Assembly: GCA_035713725.1 (NCBI GenBank)
Contig: DASTMZ010000088.1
Span: 1-64,000, forward strand
DNA length: 64,000 nt
Direction: 5' to 3'
DNA from: DASQPR01 sp035713725
GTDB taxonomy: Bacteria; Actinomycetota; Actinomycetes; Mycobacteriales; Micromonosporaceae
The position numbers and the translations under genes were made by a program. Below the pieces are notes generated by a model, which was not told the DNA's origin, made no database searches, and saw nothing but the letters and a program-made list of their open reading frames with translations. Of this stretch, positions 1-8,678 are shown in pieces; within the stretch, counting starts at the first letter, position 1, and each line of letters begins with the position of its first letter.

Positions 1-167
1 GCGTTGGCGCGCCGCGGCGCGTGGGTGCGGATGCCGTACCCGACGGCCAGCACGCTCGCGAGCGCGACCAGGCCGACGACGTACGGGTGCGTCCGGGGGA
101 AGAGCCAGTAAACCGCACCGAAGGCGAGGACAACCGACGGATAGATCCACCGGACTCGGTGCACCAT
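1..167 (-). CDS. Membrane protein, N-terminal part only (cut by window edge)
   Basis: Only the first 55 codons are inside the window. They read as two hydrophobic segments (about residues 7-24 and 30-45) joined by a short polar turn and followed by a basic stretch (RTHAPRRAN). This resembles the first membrane hairpin of actinobacterial multi-pass sensors such as GGDEF proteins, but nothing catalytic is visible, so the product is left open. The start is an ATG at 167 with no clear ribosome site in front of it. The next gene starts on the other strand, so 168-349 is a divergent control region. Confidence 0.55.
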   Translation of the reverse strand, partial: MVHRVRWIYPSVVLAFGAVYWLFPRTHPYVVGLVALASVLAVGYGIRTHAPRRAN

Positions 168-265
168 CAAACGATCATAAATCGGGCAATGAACCCACAG
201 GCCCACCGCGCGGCATTCGCTGGTAGCTGAACAGAACTGACGCCCTTGCAGCTCGCATCCAGCGG

Positions 266-286
266 TGTAACAGTGTAATTCTGTAA
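266..286 (+). promoter_or_regulatory. Three TGTAA direct repeats at 8-bp spacing
   Basis: TGTAA occurs at 266-270, 274-278 and 282-286, an exact 8-bp period, in an AT-rich patch within otherwise GC-rich DNA. It lies 64 bp before the preferred start of the next gene. Evenly spaced direct repeats are what ribbon-helix-helix or iteron-binding proteins use; the downstream protein may be such a protein (inference). Confidence 0.45.
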
Positions 287-349
287 TTAGCACCGGTGGG
301 TGCGATGACGACGGCACCACTAGGTGCCAACACGGCAAGGGAGCTGGTC

Positions 350-895
350 ATGATGATCAGACACGCCAACCGGGGCGATTCGGTGCCGACCGACGACGCC
401 ACCGCCTGGATCTCCGGCATCCTGCCGGACGGCATGTTTACCGGACCGCCGGACATCGTCATCGATCGCGACGAGATCCTGGTCATCGGTCGCCTGCCCG
501 CTCCGACGCTCGCCGAGGGAGCCTCCGCGGCCGACGTCGCGTCCGCCGAGGCCGGCCGCATCAGCGGATTCCGTGAGGAGACGCGCGACCAGCGCATTCG
601 CGTCGCGCGGCAGATCGAGCACCGGTACCAGCGAAAGATGGCCTGGGGGGTCGACTGTGGCGGGACCCGGCAGCTGTTCACCACGCACTCGGCACCGGTC
701 ATGACCCGACTGCGCCAGCCCGAACGTCGTGTGCTCGACACGCTCGTCGACGCGGGCGTCGCACGGACCCGATCCGAGGCTTTGGCATGGTGCGTGCGGC
801 TGGTTGGCGAGCACGCGGACCAGTGGCTCGCCGATCTCCGTACCGCCATGGGCAGCGTCGATGATCTACGCAGGCAGGGTCCGAACCTGGTCTGA
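350..895 (+). CDS. Conserved hypothetical protein with ribbon-helix-helix-like C-terminus
   Basis: A soluble 181-residue protein that I do not recognise as a characterised family. The middle carries an Arg-rich helix (REETRDQRIRVARQIEHRY). The last third (LDTLVDAGVARTRSEALAWC) looks like the helix pair of ribbon-helix-helix DNA-binding proteins, where a strand would be followed by LV-x-AG-x-A-R-SEAL. I chose ATG 350 because AAGGGAG lies six bases before it; the frame stays open upstream to a GTG at 296 that lacks a ribosome site. A trio of 8-bp-spaced TGTAA repeats sits just upstream. Autoregulation is an inference. Confidence 0.7.
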   Translation: MMIRHANRGDSVPTDDATAWISGILPDGMFTGPPDIVIDRDEILVIGRLPAPTLAEGASAADVASAEAGRISGFREETRDQRIRVARQIEHRYQRKMAWGVDCGGTRQLFTTHSAPVMTRLRQPERRVLDTLVDAGVARTRSEALAWCVRLVGEHADQWLADLRTAMGSVDDLRRQGPNLV

Positions 896-940
896 CGTGG
901 TCGTGGTGCCGGCCGCGACGGTTTGTGCGACAGTCGCGGC

Positions 941-1339
941 ATGGCATCTGTGAGCGTTCGGTACATCGTGCACGACGTCGACGCGGCGATCGCGTTCTAC
1001 ACCGCGGATCTGGGCTTCGACGTCGTCATGCATCCGGCGCCGTCGTTCGCCATGTTGTCCCGCGGTGACCTGCGGCTGGTGCTCAGCGCGCCGGGCGGTG
1101 GCCCGGGCGGTGGCGCGGCGATGCGGGACGGCACGCTGCCACAGCCCGGCGGCTGGAACCGGTTCGCTGTGGAGGTGGATGACATCGACGCGGAGGTGCG
1201 GCGGCTTGCGGCGTCCGGCGCGCGCTTTCGCGGCGACATCGTCGACGGAGTGGGCGGACGGCAAGTGCTCGTCGAGGATCCATCCGGCAACCCAGTGGAG
1301 TTGTTCCAGCCGACGATCGCCGAGGCTCGCCTCAGCTGA
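941..1339 (+). CDS. VOC-family (glyoxalase/bleomycin-resistance fold) protein
   Basis: A 132-residue single VOC module. The opening beta-alpha-beta (SVRYIVHDVDAAIAFYTADLGF) and the closing strand with DPSGNPVELFQP are the usual landmarks; the terminal E of PVELFQ is the typical third metal ligand. The region normally supplying the first His ligand reads YIVHD. The family covers glyoxalase I, extradiol dioxygenases and antibiotic-binding proteins, and the substrate cannot be told from sequence. Start ATG 941 fits the domain boundary; no strong ribosome site is visible. It lies 45 bp after the previous gene, on the same strand. Confidence 0.85.
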   Translation: MASVSVRYIVHDVDAAIAFYTADLGFDVVMHPAPSFAMLSRGDLRLVLSAPGGGPGGGAAMRDGTLPQPGGWNRFAVEVDDIDAEVRRLAASGARFRGDIVDGVGGRQVLVEDPSGNPVELFQPTIAEARLS

Positions 1340-1361
1340 TCCGCTGAAGACCGGAGCGCCG

Positions 1362-1898
1362 GTGCGAGGATGCGGCCGCGCGGTGCTCGCCGGCCTGGTG
1401 ACACTCATGGCCATGCTGGCGACATTCGCGGCGACCTTTGCGGCGGCGGGCTGCGACGCTGGGTCGCCGCGAGGCATTGACGCGACACCGCTCCCCCGCG
1501 GCGAGTCGGCGCCCGCGCTCACCGGGCTTGGCGCCACGGCGTCCGTCTGGCGCGCTGGGCACGCGCCGGGATACGCCACGTTGATCACGGACGGCCGGCA
1601 GCGCGTCACCGGCTACCTCGCCACCATCTCGCCACGTCGGCTGGCAGACGCCGAGGCGTTGGTACGCAACGATCTGCCGCCCGATGCCACGGCGAGTGCG
1701 CCGCGGCTGGTGGTCGGCGACGAGGCGACCAAGTGCGAGATCGTGGTGTTCACGTCGAGGACGCTGGCACGCGTACTCGGCGACGGCGGGACCGTGGTCA
1801 CGCTGTTCCAGACGGATGCCGCGACAAGCATGGACACCACGAGGATCTCGCACGTCACGGTCACGTACGGCGATCAGACCAACCCGTACCGCTGCTGA
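1362..1898 (+). CDS. Putative lipoprotein of unknown function
   Basis: Starting at GTG 1362 the protein has a basic N-terminus, a long hydrophobic stretch (residues 8-29) and an AAGC lipobox with Cys31, so it should be exported and lipid-anchored. The mature part of about 148 residues has no recognised domain; it contains alternating beta-like segments and two cysteines near the end (KCEIVVF, NPYRC) that could form a disulfide. It starts 22 bp after the VOC gene and may share its transcript. Longer reading upstream overlaps the VOC gene in another frame and is unlikely to be translated. Confidence 0.65.
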   Translation: MRGCGRAVLAGLVTLMAMLATFAATFAAAGCDAGSPRGIDATPLPRGESAPALTGLGATASVWRAGHAPGYATLITDGRQRVTGYLATISPRRLADAEALVRNDLPPDATASAPRLVVGDEATKCEIVVFTSRTLARVLGDGGTVVTLFQTDAATSMDTTRISHVTVTYGDQTNPYRC

Positions 1899-1933
1899 CG
1901 CGATGCGAGCGATCGCAGCCGCCTGCCATTGAG

Positions 1934-2971
1934 TTACGCGCCGAACTCCGCGCGCAGTGTCTTGGCGGCACCGACCATCGCGCGCATCTTGCCGACCGCC
2001 GACTCCCATGGGAGGTATTTCATGCCGCAGTCGGTCGAGATAATGACGTTCTCGGCGGCGACGTACGGCAGTGCGCGCCGGACCCGCTCGGCAACCGTAT
2101 CGACCGATTCGACCGCGTGGTCGGAGAGATCGATGACGCCGAGGATGATCGTCTTACCCGTCAAGTGCGTCAGCACGGCCGTGTCGAGTTTGGACTGCGC
2201 CGTCTCGATGGAGACCTGATCACACGTGCAGTCGGCAAGCTCCGGCAGGAACGAGTAGCCGGACGGGCGGTCGTGGATGATCGCGGCGTATCCGAAGCAC
2301 ACGTGCACCGCGGTCGTACCTTCCACGCCGGCCAGGGCGCGATTGAGCGCCTTCAGCCCGTAGCGGCGCGCCGGTTCCGGGCGAGCCTGAAGGTAGGGCT
2401 CATCCAGCTGTACGACATCCGCGCCCGCCGCGAACAGGTCGCGCACTTCCGCGTTGACGGCGTCCGCGTAGGCAAACGCGAGCTTCTCCGCATCGCCGTA
2501 GTAGTCGTCCTGTGCCTGCTGCGACATGGTGAACGGACCGGGCACGGTGACCTTGATGGTGCGTTCCGTGTGGGTACGCAGGAACCGGACGTCGCCCACC
2601 TCGACCGGTTCGGGGCGGATGATCGGGCCGACCACGCGTGGCACTGGGTTCGGATGGCCGCTGCGGTCCAGCGCTTCACCCGGATTGTCGAGGTCGAGGC
2701 CGCGCAACGCGGTCGCGAAGTGGTTGGAATAGCTCTCTCGCCGGATCTCGCCATCGGTCAGAATGTCGAGACCAGCGTCTTCCTGGGCCCGGATCGCGAG
2801 CAGCGTCGCGTCGTCCTGGGCACGCGCGAGATGCTCCGGCGCGATCCGCCACAACTCGCGGGCGCGCACCCGGGGCGGGAAACGTCCGGCGAGCTTCGCC
2901 CGGTCGATCAGCCATTCCGGCTGGGCGAAGCTGCCCACGAGCGCGGTCGGGAACAGCGGAAGTTGCGCCAT
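1934..2971 (-). CDS. Short cobalamin-independent methionine synthase-like (MetE C-domain) protein
   Basis: A 345-residue protein equivalent to the catalytic C-terminal barrel of MetE without the N-terminal barrel. The zinc ligands of MetE can be placed: H-x-C in HVCFGYA, Glu in SIETAQS, and Cys in ISTDCGMKYLP. These bind zinc and activate a thiol for methyl (or alkyl) transfer. Full MetE is about 750 residues, so this is a core-MetE form; such proteins use other methyl donors, and the fold is shared with epoxyalkane:coenzyme M transferases. The donor here is unknown. ATG 2971 is chosen because GGAGG lies eight bases before it. Convergent with the lipoprotein gene. Confidence 0.8.
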   Translation of the reverse strand: MAQLPLFPTALVGSFAQPEWLIDRAKLAGRFPPRVRARELWRIAPEHLARAQDDATLLAIRAQEDAGLDILTDGEIRRESYSNHFATALRGLDLDNPGEALDRSGHPNPVPRVVGPIIRPEPVEVGDVRFLRTHTERTIKVTVPGPFTMSQQAQDDYYGDAEKLAFAYADAVNAEVRDLFAAGADVVQLDEPYLQARPEPARRYGLKALNRALAGVEGTTAVHVCFGYAAIIHDRPSGYSFLPELADCTCDQVSIETAQSKLDTAVLTHLTGKTIILGVIDLSDHAVESVDTVAERVRRALPYVAAENVIISTDCGMKYLPWESAVGKMRAMVGAAKTLRAEFGA

Positions 2972-3144
2972 GGCAACGGCCTCCACAAACGGTTCTCACG
3001 GGCGCGGCACGCCCGGTCACGAAAGACGGCAAGTCACGAAGCGTCAAGTATGTCGTCCGGCAGGCGGTGGCGCTCAACCGGGCGTACCCGTCTTGGTTTG
3101 GAACGCCGTTGGCCACGCGGACGTCCGCGGCCACGCGGCGTCTT

Positions 3145-3936
3145 TCACTGGGCGGCGCGAACCACCTCGGACAGCACGTCGTTCACCGCGTCCGGCGCCT
3201 CCATGTTCACCATGTGGCCGGCGTTGGGTACGACGATCTTGCGGGACGTGGCGATCTCCGCGGCCAGAATGTCGGCCATGTCGTGGAAGCACGGCACGTC
3301 GAGCGCGCCGACGACCACCGTGGTCGGCACCGTAATGGTGGCCAGGCGGCCGCGAACCTCCGGGTGCGGGCCGTGTGGATCGTGATCAGTCCAGTGCACG
3401 CCCGAATAGTCGTCGGTCATCGCCGCGAGGCGTCGAGCCAAGTCCGGGCGCCGCAACGCGGGCGCGAAGAATCCGTGCCGCAGCCACGCGGCCTTGGCCG
3501 CCGGCAGCCCGCCCTCCCGAACCCCGTCGCGGATCGCCCGCATGCCTCTGGCCGACTCGTCGTCCCACGGCACCCCGTCCAGGTACGGGTCGAGCAGCAC
3601 CATCGCTCGCACCCGCTCCGGTCGCTCCACAATGGCCTCGAGCACGATGCCGCCGCCCATCGAGAGCCCGACGAGGACGGCGGACTCCACCGAGACGTGA
3701 TCGAGCAGCGCCCACAGGTCGGACGAGTTGGTGTATTCGGTGACATTGTCGAGCCGAAGCGAACGACCGAAGCCCCGGGCGTCGTAGCGGATGACGGTCG
3801 CGATCGACCGCAGCGCGTCGATCTGGTCGTCCCACATCCGGGTGTCCAGCCCCAGACCGTGCACCAACACCACCGGGGTACCCTCGCCGACCATCTCGTA
3901 GTAGAGGTCGGCGCCGGACAACGCAAGCGTCGGCAT
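3145..3936 (-). CDS. Alpha/beta hydrolase
   Basis: A 263-residue cytoplasmic alpha/beta hydrolase. The nucleophile elbow is GLSMGG (Ser92), the oxyanion region is HGLGLD, and the likely catalytic His lies in NAGHMVN near the end, with Asp in the VGALDVPC strand. The profile resembles 3-oxoadipate enol-lactonase and related esterases, but substrate cannot be assigned. GAAGGGA lies before ATG 3936 and fixes the start. The acyl-CoA ligase begins 97 bp away on the other strand, so the two share a divergent promoter region. Confidence 0.85.
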   Translation of the reverse strand: MPTLALSGADLYYEMVGEGTPVVLVHGLGLDTRMWDDQIDALRSIATVIRYDARGFGRSLRLDNVTEYTNSSDLWALLDHVSVESAVLVGLSMGGGIVLEAIVERPERVRAMVLLDPYLDGVPWDDESARGMRAIRDGVREGGLPAAKAAWLRHGFFAPALRRPDLARRLAAMTDDYSGVHWTDHDPHGPHPEVRGRLATITVPTTVVVGALDVPCFHDMADILAAEIATSRKIVVPNAGHMVNMEAPDAVNDVLSEVVRAAQ

Positions 3937-4033
3937 GGACGTTCCCTTCGGTTGGCGGCCACCCCCGGCGTCGGCCGACCCAACGGCTGGCGCGAGACTG
4001 GCCGTATGCAGCGACCACACACGCTAGTCCGCG

Positions 4034-5716
4034 GTGCCCACGAACGCCTCGAGCGACCGGCCACGTCGCCGCCGCGCGCCTGACCGGGCCGCGCCGATGC
4101 TCGAGACGATTCCTGGGCTCGTGGTCGCGGCCGCGGATCGAGATCCGGACGGCACGTGGTTGCGCACCGACGAGGGCACATTGACGTTCGCTGGGACGGC
4201 CGGCCAGGTCGCCGCCATCGCAGATCAACTTCGCGAAACGGGGGTACGGCGGCGCGACCTGGTCGTGATGACCGCGCGGACCGCCCCGCCGTACCTGCTG
4301 ACGTGGCTCGCGCTCGCGTCGCTTGGCGCTGTCACGGTGCCGACCGATCCGTCGGGCACGCCGCAGGAGTTCGCCGGACTCGTCTCGCAGGTCCAGCCTC
4401 GAGCACTGATCACGGACCCGGCCGTGATGCCGGTGTTGAACGAGGCCGGCGTGGCGGGCGTACCCGAACTCGGTCGCATCGACATCGACTCGCTCGTCGG
4501 CGACTGGCGCGCCGATGTCGGGTCTTCGTCGCGCCTGACGGTGGACGTCACGCCCGACGATCTTGCGGTGCTCATCCCGACCTCCGGCACGACGGGTCGG
4601 TCCAAGCTCGTCATGCAGACCCATCGGGCGTACGGCATGGCGGGCGTCGGATTCCCGTACTGGATGGAGCTCACCGCCTCGGACCGCCTTATGACGTCGC
4701 TGCCGCTGTTCCACATCAACGCGCCGGCGTATTCGGTGCTCGGCTCGCTCGCCTGCGGTGCCGGTCTGATCCTGTTGCCACGCTTCTCGGCGAGCGGGTT
4801 CCTGGGCTCCGCGCGCCGTCATGGCGCGACCGAGTTCAACGCGATCGGCGCGATGCTGGAAATCCTGATGCGACAGCCGGCGCGGCCCACCGACGCGGAC
4901 ACCGAGTTGCGGTTGTGCTACACCGGACCGTCGCCGGAACGCGAATGGCAGGAGGCGTTCGAGCGGCGCTTCGGGCTGCGGGTGGTGTGTGGGTACGCGA
5001 TGTCCGAGTCCCCGTACGGCCTGATCTGGCGGCACGGTACCCGCCCGTTCGGCACGCTCGGGTCGCCACGGCAGCACCCGAGCCTGGGTACGGTCAACGA
5101 GGCACGAGTCGTCGACGAGACGGGCAACGATCTCGGTGTCGGTGAGAGCGGCGAACTGTTGCTGCGCAACCCGACCGTGACGCCCGGCTACTGGGGCATG
5201 CCGGACGAGACGGCCGCGGCGATCGTGGACGGCTGGATGCACACGGGCGACTTGGTCACCGCGAATCCGGACGGGACGTACACGTTCGTCGCGCGGCGCA
5301 AGGAAGTGCTACGACGTCGGGGCCTGAACCTGTCGCCGGCCGAGGTGGAGGACGCCATCCTGACCCATCCCGACGTGCTCGAGGTCGCGGTCGTCGGCGT
5401 CGCGTCGGAACTCACCGAGGACGAGGTGAAGGCGTTCGTCGTCGCCGAACCCGGCGCCACACTTGATTTCGAGGAGTTGCGCAAGTGGACCGCAGAGCGG
5501 ATCTCCGCGTTCAAGGTGCCGAGGTTCTGGCAGCAGATCGACGCGCTCCCGCGTACGCCAACCTCGCGCGTCGCGAAGCACCGGCTGCCCACCGGTCACC
5601 CGCCGGGCGAATACGACGCGGACGCCGCGAGCGAGACGGGCACCGCGAGCGAGACGGGCACCGCGTGCGAGACCGGCACCGCCAGCGAGACCGGCACCGC
5701 CGATCGAAACGATTGA
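4034..5716 (+). CDS. Acyl-CoA ligase (ANL family, crotonobetaine/carnitine-CoA ligase-like)
   Basis: An adenylate-forming enzyme that activates a carboxylic acid with ATP and joins it to coenzyme A. The P-loop TSGTTGRSK, the GYAMSESPYG acyl-adenylate motif, the hinge region GWMHTGDL and RRKEVLRRRG are all present in order. The usual catalytic Lys near the C-terminus (PRTPTGK) is replaced: it reads PRTPTSRVAKHRLP, as in several CaiC-like proteins. The last 28 residues are a low-complexity tail made of four SETGT or CETGT repeats (18-bp units). The start is unsure: GTG 4034 gives 560 residues, ATG 4097 gives 539; neither has a strong ribosome site. Confidence 0.88.
   Translation: MPTNASSDRPRRRRAPDRAAPMLETIPGLVVAAADRDPDGTWLRTDEGTLTFAGTAGQVAAIADQLRETGVRRRDLVVMTARTAPPYLLTWLALASLGAVTVPTDPSGTPQEFAGLVSQVQPRALITDPAVMPVLNEAGVAGVPELGRIDIDSLVGDWRADVGSSSRLTVDVTPDDLAVLIPTSGTTGRSKLVMQTHRAYGMAGVGFPYWMELTASDRLMTSLPLFHINAPAYSVLGSLACGAGLILLPRFSASGFLGSARRHGATEFNAIGAMLEILMRQPARPTDADTELRLCYTGPSPEREWQEAFERRFGLRVVCGYAMSESPYGLIWRHGTRPFGTLGSPRQHPSLGTVNEARVVDETGNDLGVGESGELLLRNPTVTPGYWGMPDETAAAIVDGWMHTGDLVTANPDGTYTFVARRKEVLRRRGLNLSPAEVEDAILTHPDVLEVAVVGVASELTEDEVKAFVVAEPGATLDFEELRKWTAERISAFKVPRFWQQIDALPRTPTSRVAKHRLPTGHPPGEYDADAASETGTASETGTACETGTASETGTADRND
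5627..5698 (+). repeat. Four tandem 18-bp units at the 3' end of the ligase gene
   Basis: Units at 5627-5644, 5645-5662, 5663-5680 and 5681-5698, each close to GCGAGCGAGACGGGCACC. They are in frame and encode A-S/C-E-T-G-T. The first two copies are identical, which points to recent slippage or unequal crossing over. The array ends 18 bp before the stop codon. Confidence 0.9.
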
Positions 5717-5743
5717 CGATGCCGGCCTCGGCGCAACGCTCGA

Positions 5744-6562
5744 CTAGATCCGGAAGAATGAGTTGAGGAAGCGCTCGCCCAAGTCGAAGTCGCCGCGGAT
5801 GGTGCCGAAGTTGCCGCGCCCGAACGCGGTGAGCACCATGCTGCCGGCGTCGAACTCGATATACGCGGGCAGGCTCTCGACGTCGCCCGGTTCGTACGCC
5901 ATGCCGTCCTTGCTCAACGTCACCCGGTAGTCGCCGCCGTTGCGGCCACCGACCCGGATGCCGACCGTGAACGGCTCACTGATCTCGTCCGTCTTCACGG
6001 TGCCCTGCCAAAGCGCAAACATGAAGGGCACGAGCAGGTCGGCGGCGTCCCCGTCCAGGCCGTGCGAGCGCGACGTGCCTTGCCGGATGTCCCACGAGTG
6101 CACGCCGAAGTCCATCAGTTGACCGGCTGCGTAGAAGAACGCCGGCACCGGCCCCATGTACGGGTGGGTCACCATGAACCCGGTCCACTCGTCCGCGCTC
6201 ATCGGTGCGAGCATGTCCTGCAGCTTCTGGACGTCATCGCGCAGCCGCTGCATCAGCTCGGCCTGTGGAATGTCGCGCAGCGCCTTCGCGCCCTGGTCCA
6301 CCATGCCGGCCATCGCTACCAGCCCGTGCGGCGCCTTACCTTCCGAACGGCCATATGCCGCGTCGAACGCGCGGAAGTAGCCCTCGACGGTGTCCACGAT
6401 GTGTGCGACCACGTCACGGGTCTCCCATCCAGGGCACGAAGTCGTGGGCTGGTGCCACATCTCGGGTTTGTCGGCCATCGCATACATGCGGGCGGCCTCG
6501 TTGCGTACGACGCGGAGGATGGTGTCCTTTCCCTCGTACGTCATCGCATTCCACTCACTCAT
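5744..6562 (-). CDS. MDMPI/DinB-fold (mycothiol-dependent maleylpyruvate isomerase-like) protein
   Basis: A 272-residue protein of the actinobacterial MDMPI N-terminal family (four-helix DinB-like bundle). The conserved entry W-x-PTTSCPGWETRDVVAHIVDTVEGYF is visible near residues 36-63, including the H of VAHI that is a metal ligand in this fold; a second ligand region reads DFGVHSWDIRQG. Family members are metal-dependent, often use mycothiol, and act as isomerases, S-transferases or sensors; a precise role is not visible. GGAAGG lies ahead of ATG 6562. It converges with the acyl-CoA ligase. Confidence 0.82.
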   Translation of the reverse strand: MSEWNAMTYEGKDTILRVVRNEAARMYAMADKPEMWHQPTTSCPGWETRDVVAHIVDTVEGYFRAFDAAYGRSEGKAPHGLVAMAGMVDQGAKALRDIPQAELMQRLRDDVQKLQDMLAPMSADEWTGFMVTHPYMGPVPAFFYAAGQLMDFGVHSWDIRQGTSRSHGLDGDAADLLVPFMFALWQGTVKTDEISEPFTVGIRVGGRNGGDYRVTLSKDGMAYEPGDVESLPAYIEFDAGSMVLTAFGRGNFGTIRGDFDLGERFLNSFFRI

Positions 6563-6673
6563 GTCCGTGTGCCTTCCTTGGTGGGGGGATAAGAGTGATG
6601 TGACCTCGGTTCCGGAATCCCCAGGGCCGACCGCGACAGTGCGACCGCGATCGGTTGATGCGAAACGTCCCCG

Positions 6674-7186
6674 CTACTCGTCGAGCTGTCGCCCGCCGAA
6701 ATACATCAGCGGATCGCTCAACAGCTCGATTTGGATGCCGTCCGGATCCTTGAAATACATCGACTCCACGATGCCCTGGTCCGGACCGAAGTAGGTGACG
6801 CCAGCCTCGTCGAGTCGCGTCCTTAGCTGCTCCCAGCGATCGCGCGGCACCGAGATGGCGATGTGCTGCACGGATCCGATCGACTCCACCCCCGGCGCCA
6901 GACCGAGGCCGGGAAAGTCGAAGAAGCCGAGCAGCGTCTGGTTGCCGAGGTCGAAGAAGAAGTGCGAGGAACCTTTGTAGTCACGGTTTTCCACGAGCTC
7001 CACGAGCGGGAAACCGAGCAATCCTTGGTAGAACTGGATCGTCCGTTCGACATCCGAACAAATCAGTGCGGCGTGGTGGATTCCCCGGCCCGGGGTTGTC
7101 TCACGTTCGGCAGGCGGACGCAGATATGCGCCGCGCAAGTCCGCCCTGCGGGCCTCGAGCTCCACCAGTTCCGACTCGGTTGGCAT
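6674..7186 (-). CDS. VOC-family dioxygenase-like protein
   Basis: A 170-residue VOC protein. The metal-site landmarks are clear: GIHHAALICSD (first His), SVQHIAISV (second His) and DPDGIQIELLSDP (final Glu). This H-H-E triad is complete, so metal-dependent catalysis is likely, as in ring-cleaving or glyoxalase-type enzymes. About 35 residues precede the VOC fold. Start ATG 7186 has AGAGGT upstream. It lies 111 bp beyond the MDMPI gene on the same strand and may be co-transcribed with it. Confidence 0.85.
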   Translation of the reverse strand: MPTESELVELEARRADLRGAYLRPPAERETTPGRGIHHAALICSDVERTIQFYQGLLGFPLVELVENRDYKGSSHFFFDLGNQTLLGFFDFPGLGLAPGVESIGSVQHIAISVPRDRWEQLRTRLDEAGVTYFGPDQGIVESMYFKDPDGIQIELLSDPLMYFGGRQLDE

Positions 7187-7395
7187 GGCCGAATACCTCT
7201 CCAACTCAGTTGTCTGGCGCAGACCTTCCGGATCGTATCCCGTAGCGCCGGCCGTCAGCAGATCTCGGTCGGCTGAGATTCCGTGCGCGTCCGAGCGACG
7301 CATCGTCGTTGCGCCGCGCCATGCATCGCGGGGTACGGTTCGACAGCCGGGCGAACGCATCCGCGGTCGCGCCGCCACAACGACGAGGAGCCCGC

Positions 7396-8595
7396 ATGTC
7401 GTACGACGTCGCCGCGGTCCGTGCCCACTTCCCGGCACTGCGCGAGGGCGCGGCGCACTTCGACGGCCCGGGCGGCTCCCAGGTGCCCACCGAGGTTGCG
7501 CAGGCGGTCGCCGCGACGCTGACGGCGGCCGTGGCCAACCGCGGGTACGTGACCGTCGCCGAACGGCGCGCCGAGCGCGCCGTCGTCGAGGCGCGAGCGG
7601 CGATGGCCGACCTGCTCGGCGCCCGCCCGGAAGGCATCGTGTTCGGCCGGAGCATGACCCAGCTGACGTACGACTTCTCGCGCGCGCTCGCCAAGAACTG
7701 GCGCAGTGGGGACAACGTTGTGGTGACGCGTCTGGACCACGACGCCAACCTGCGGCCGTGGATCCAGGCGTCCGAAGCACGAGATGTGGCGGCACACGTT
7801 GTCGACTTCGATCCGGACAGCGGCGAGCTCGCCGTCGACGCGGTCGCCGCGGCCATCGACGAACGCACGCGCGTCGTCGCGGTCACGGGCGCATCGAACC
7901 TGATTGGTACCCGACCGGACGTACCCGCGATCGCGGCGGCGGCACACCGCGCGGGAGCACTGTGCTATGTCGACGGTGTTCACCTCACGCCGCATGCACC
8001 CGTCGACGTCGTAGCGCTCGGTGCCGACGCGTATGTCTGCTCGCCGTACAAGTTCTGTGGCCCGCACCTCGGCGTGCTGGCGGCGGCACCCGAGCTGCTC
8101 GCGACCATCCACCCGGACAAGCTGCTGCCGGCCACGGACGATGTGCCGGAGCGCTTCGAGTTCGGCACGCTGCCCTACGAGTTGCTGGCCGGCGTGACCG
8201 CCGCGGTGGACTTCATTGCTGGGCTCGTGCCGACTGACACCGGACGGCGCGAGTCGGTGCAGACGTCCATGCGAGCTGTCGAAGATTACGAGGCCGAGCT
8301 GCTGCGGAAGCTCGAGCACGGACTCGCGCAGATCGACGGCGTACGGTTCCACAGCCGCGCATCGCACCGTACCCCGACCGTCCTGTTCACAGTGGACGGC
8401 ATCGCGTCGTCGGAGGTGAGCCAGTCGCTCGCCGAGGTCGGCGTGAACGCGCCAGCCGGCGACTTCTACGCGGCGGAGTGCGCGCGGGTGCTCGGGCTGG
8501 CCGACGTCGGTGGGGTCCGTGCGGGCATCGGGCTTTACACGGACGCGAGCGACGTGGCACGCCTGATCGAGGCGGTCGCGGCCGTCCCGCGCTAG
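7396..8595 (+). CDS. Class V PLP enzyme, cysteine desulfurase-like
   Basis: A 399-residue fold-type I PLP enzyme of the cysteine-desulfurase-like group. Lys219 in SPYKFCGPH is the Schiff-base lysine and Asp193 in CYVDGVHL pairs with the cofactor pyridine nitrogen. The start HFPAL-x-FDGPGGSQVP is typical. The loop where SufS or IscS carries its catalytic Cys is not evident, so true desulfurase activity is uncertain; many relatives are of unknown substrate. ATG 7396 is preceded by GAGGAG. No Suf or Isc partner is nearby. Confidence 0.85.
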   Translation: MSYDVAAVRAHFPALREGAAHFDGPGGSQVPTEVAQAVAATLTAAVANRGYVTVAERRAERAVVEARAAMADLLGARPEGIVFGRSMTQLTYDFSRALAKNWRSGDNVVVTRLDHDANLRPWIQASEARDVAAHVVDFDPDSGELAVDAVAAAIDERTRVVAVTGASNLIGTRPDVPAIAAAAHRAGALCYVDGVHLTPHAPVDVVALGADAYVCSPYKFCGPHLGVLAAAPELLATIHPDKLLPATDDVPERFEFGTLPYELLAGVTAAVDFIAGLVPTDTGRRESVQTSMRAVEDYEAELLRKLEHGLAQIDGVRFHSRASHRTPTVLFTVDGIASSEVSQSLAEVGVNAPAGDFYAAECARVLGLADVGGVRAGIGLYTDASDVARLIEAVAAVPR

Positions 8596-8678
8596 CGTCC
8601 CCGAAGGCCAGACCGGCGAAGCCCACCAATTCTCGCGAACGTGCCGGTCGCTACGCCGGGTCACGCAAGGATTGGTAC

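Noticed and set aside
2972..3144. Cobalamin or SAM riboswitch before the MetE-like gene
   Set aside because: The 170-bp gap lacks a B12-box or SAM-type conserved core; only TTCGTGAC repeated 17 bp apart was seen.
3386..5242. Minus-strand open frame of 618 codons across the hydrolase and ligase genes
   Set aside because: Spans two genes of opposite direction and the promoter region between them, and has no domain.
5627..5698. Possible CRISPR array
   Set aside because: Units are directly abutting, in frame and have no spacers.
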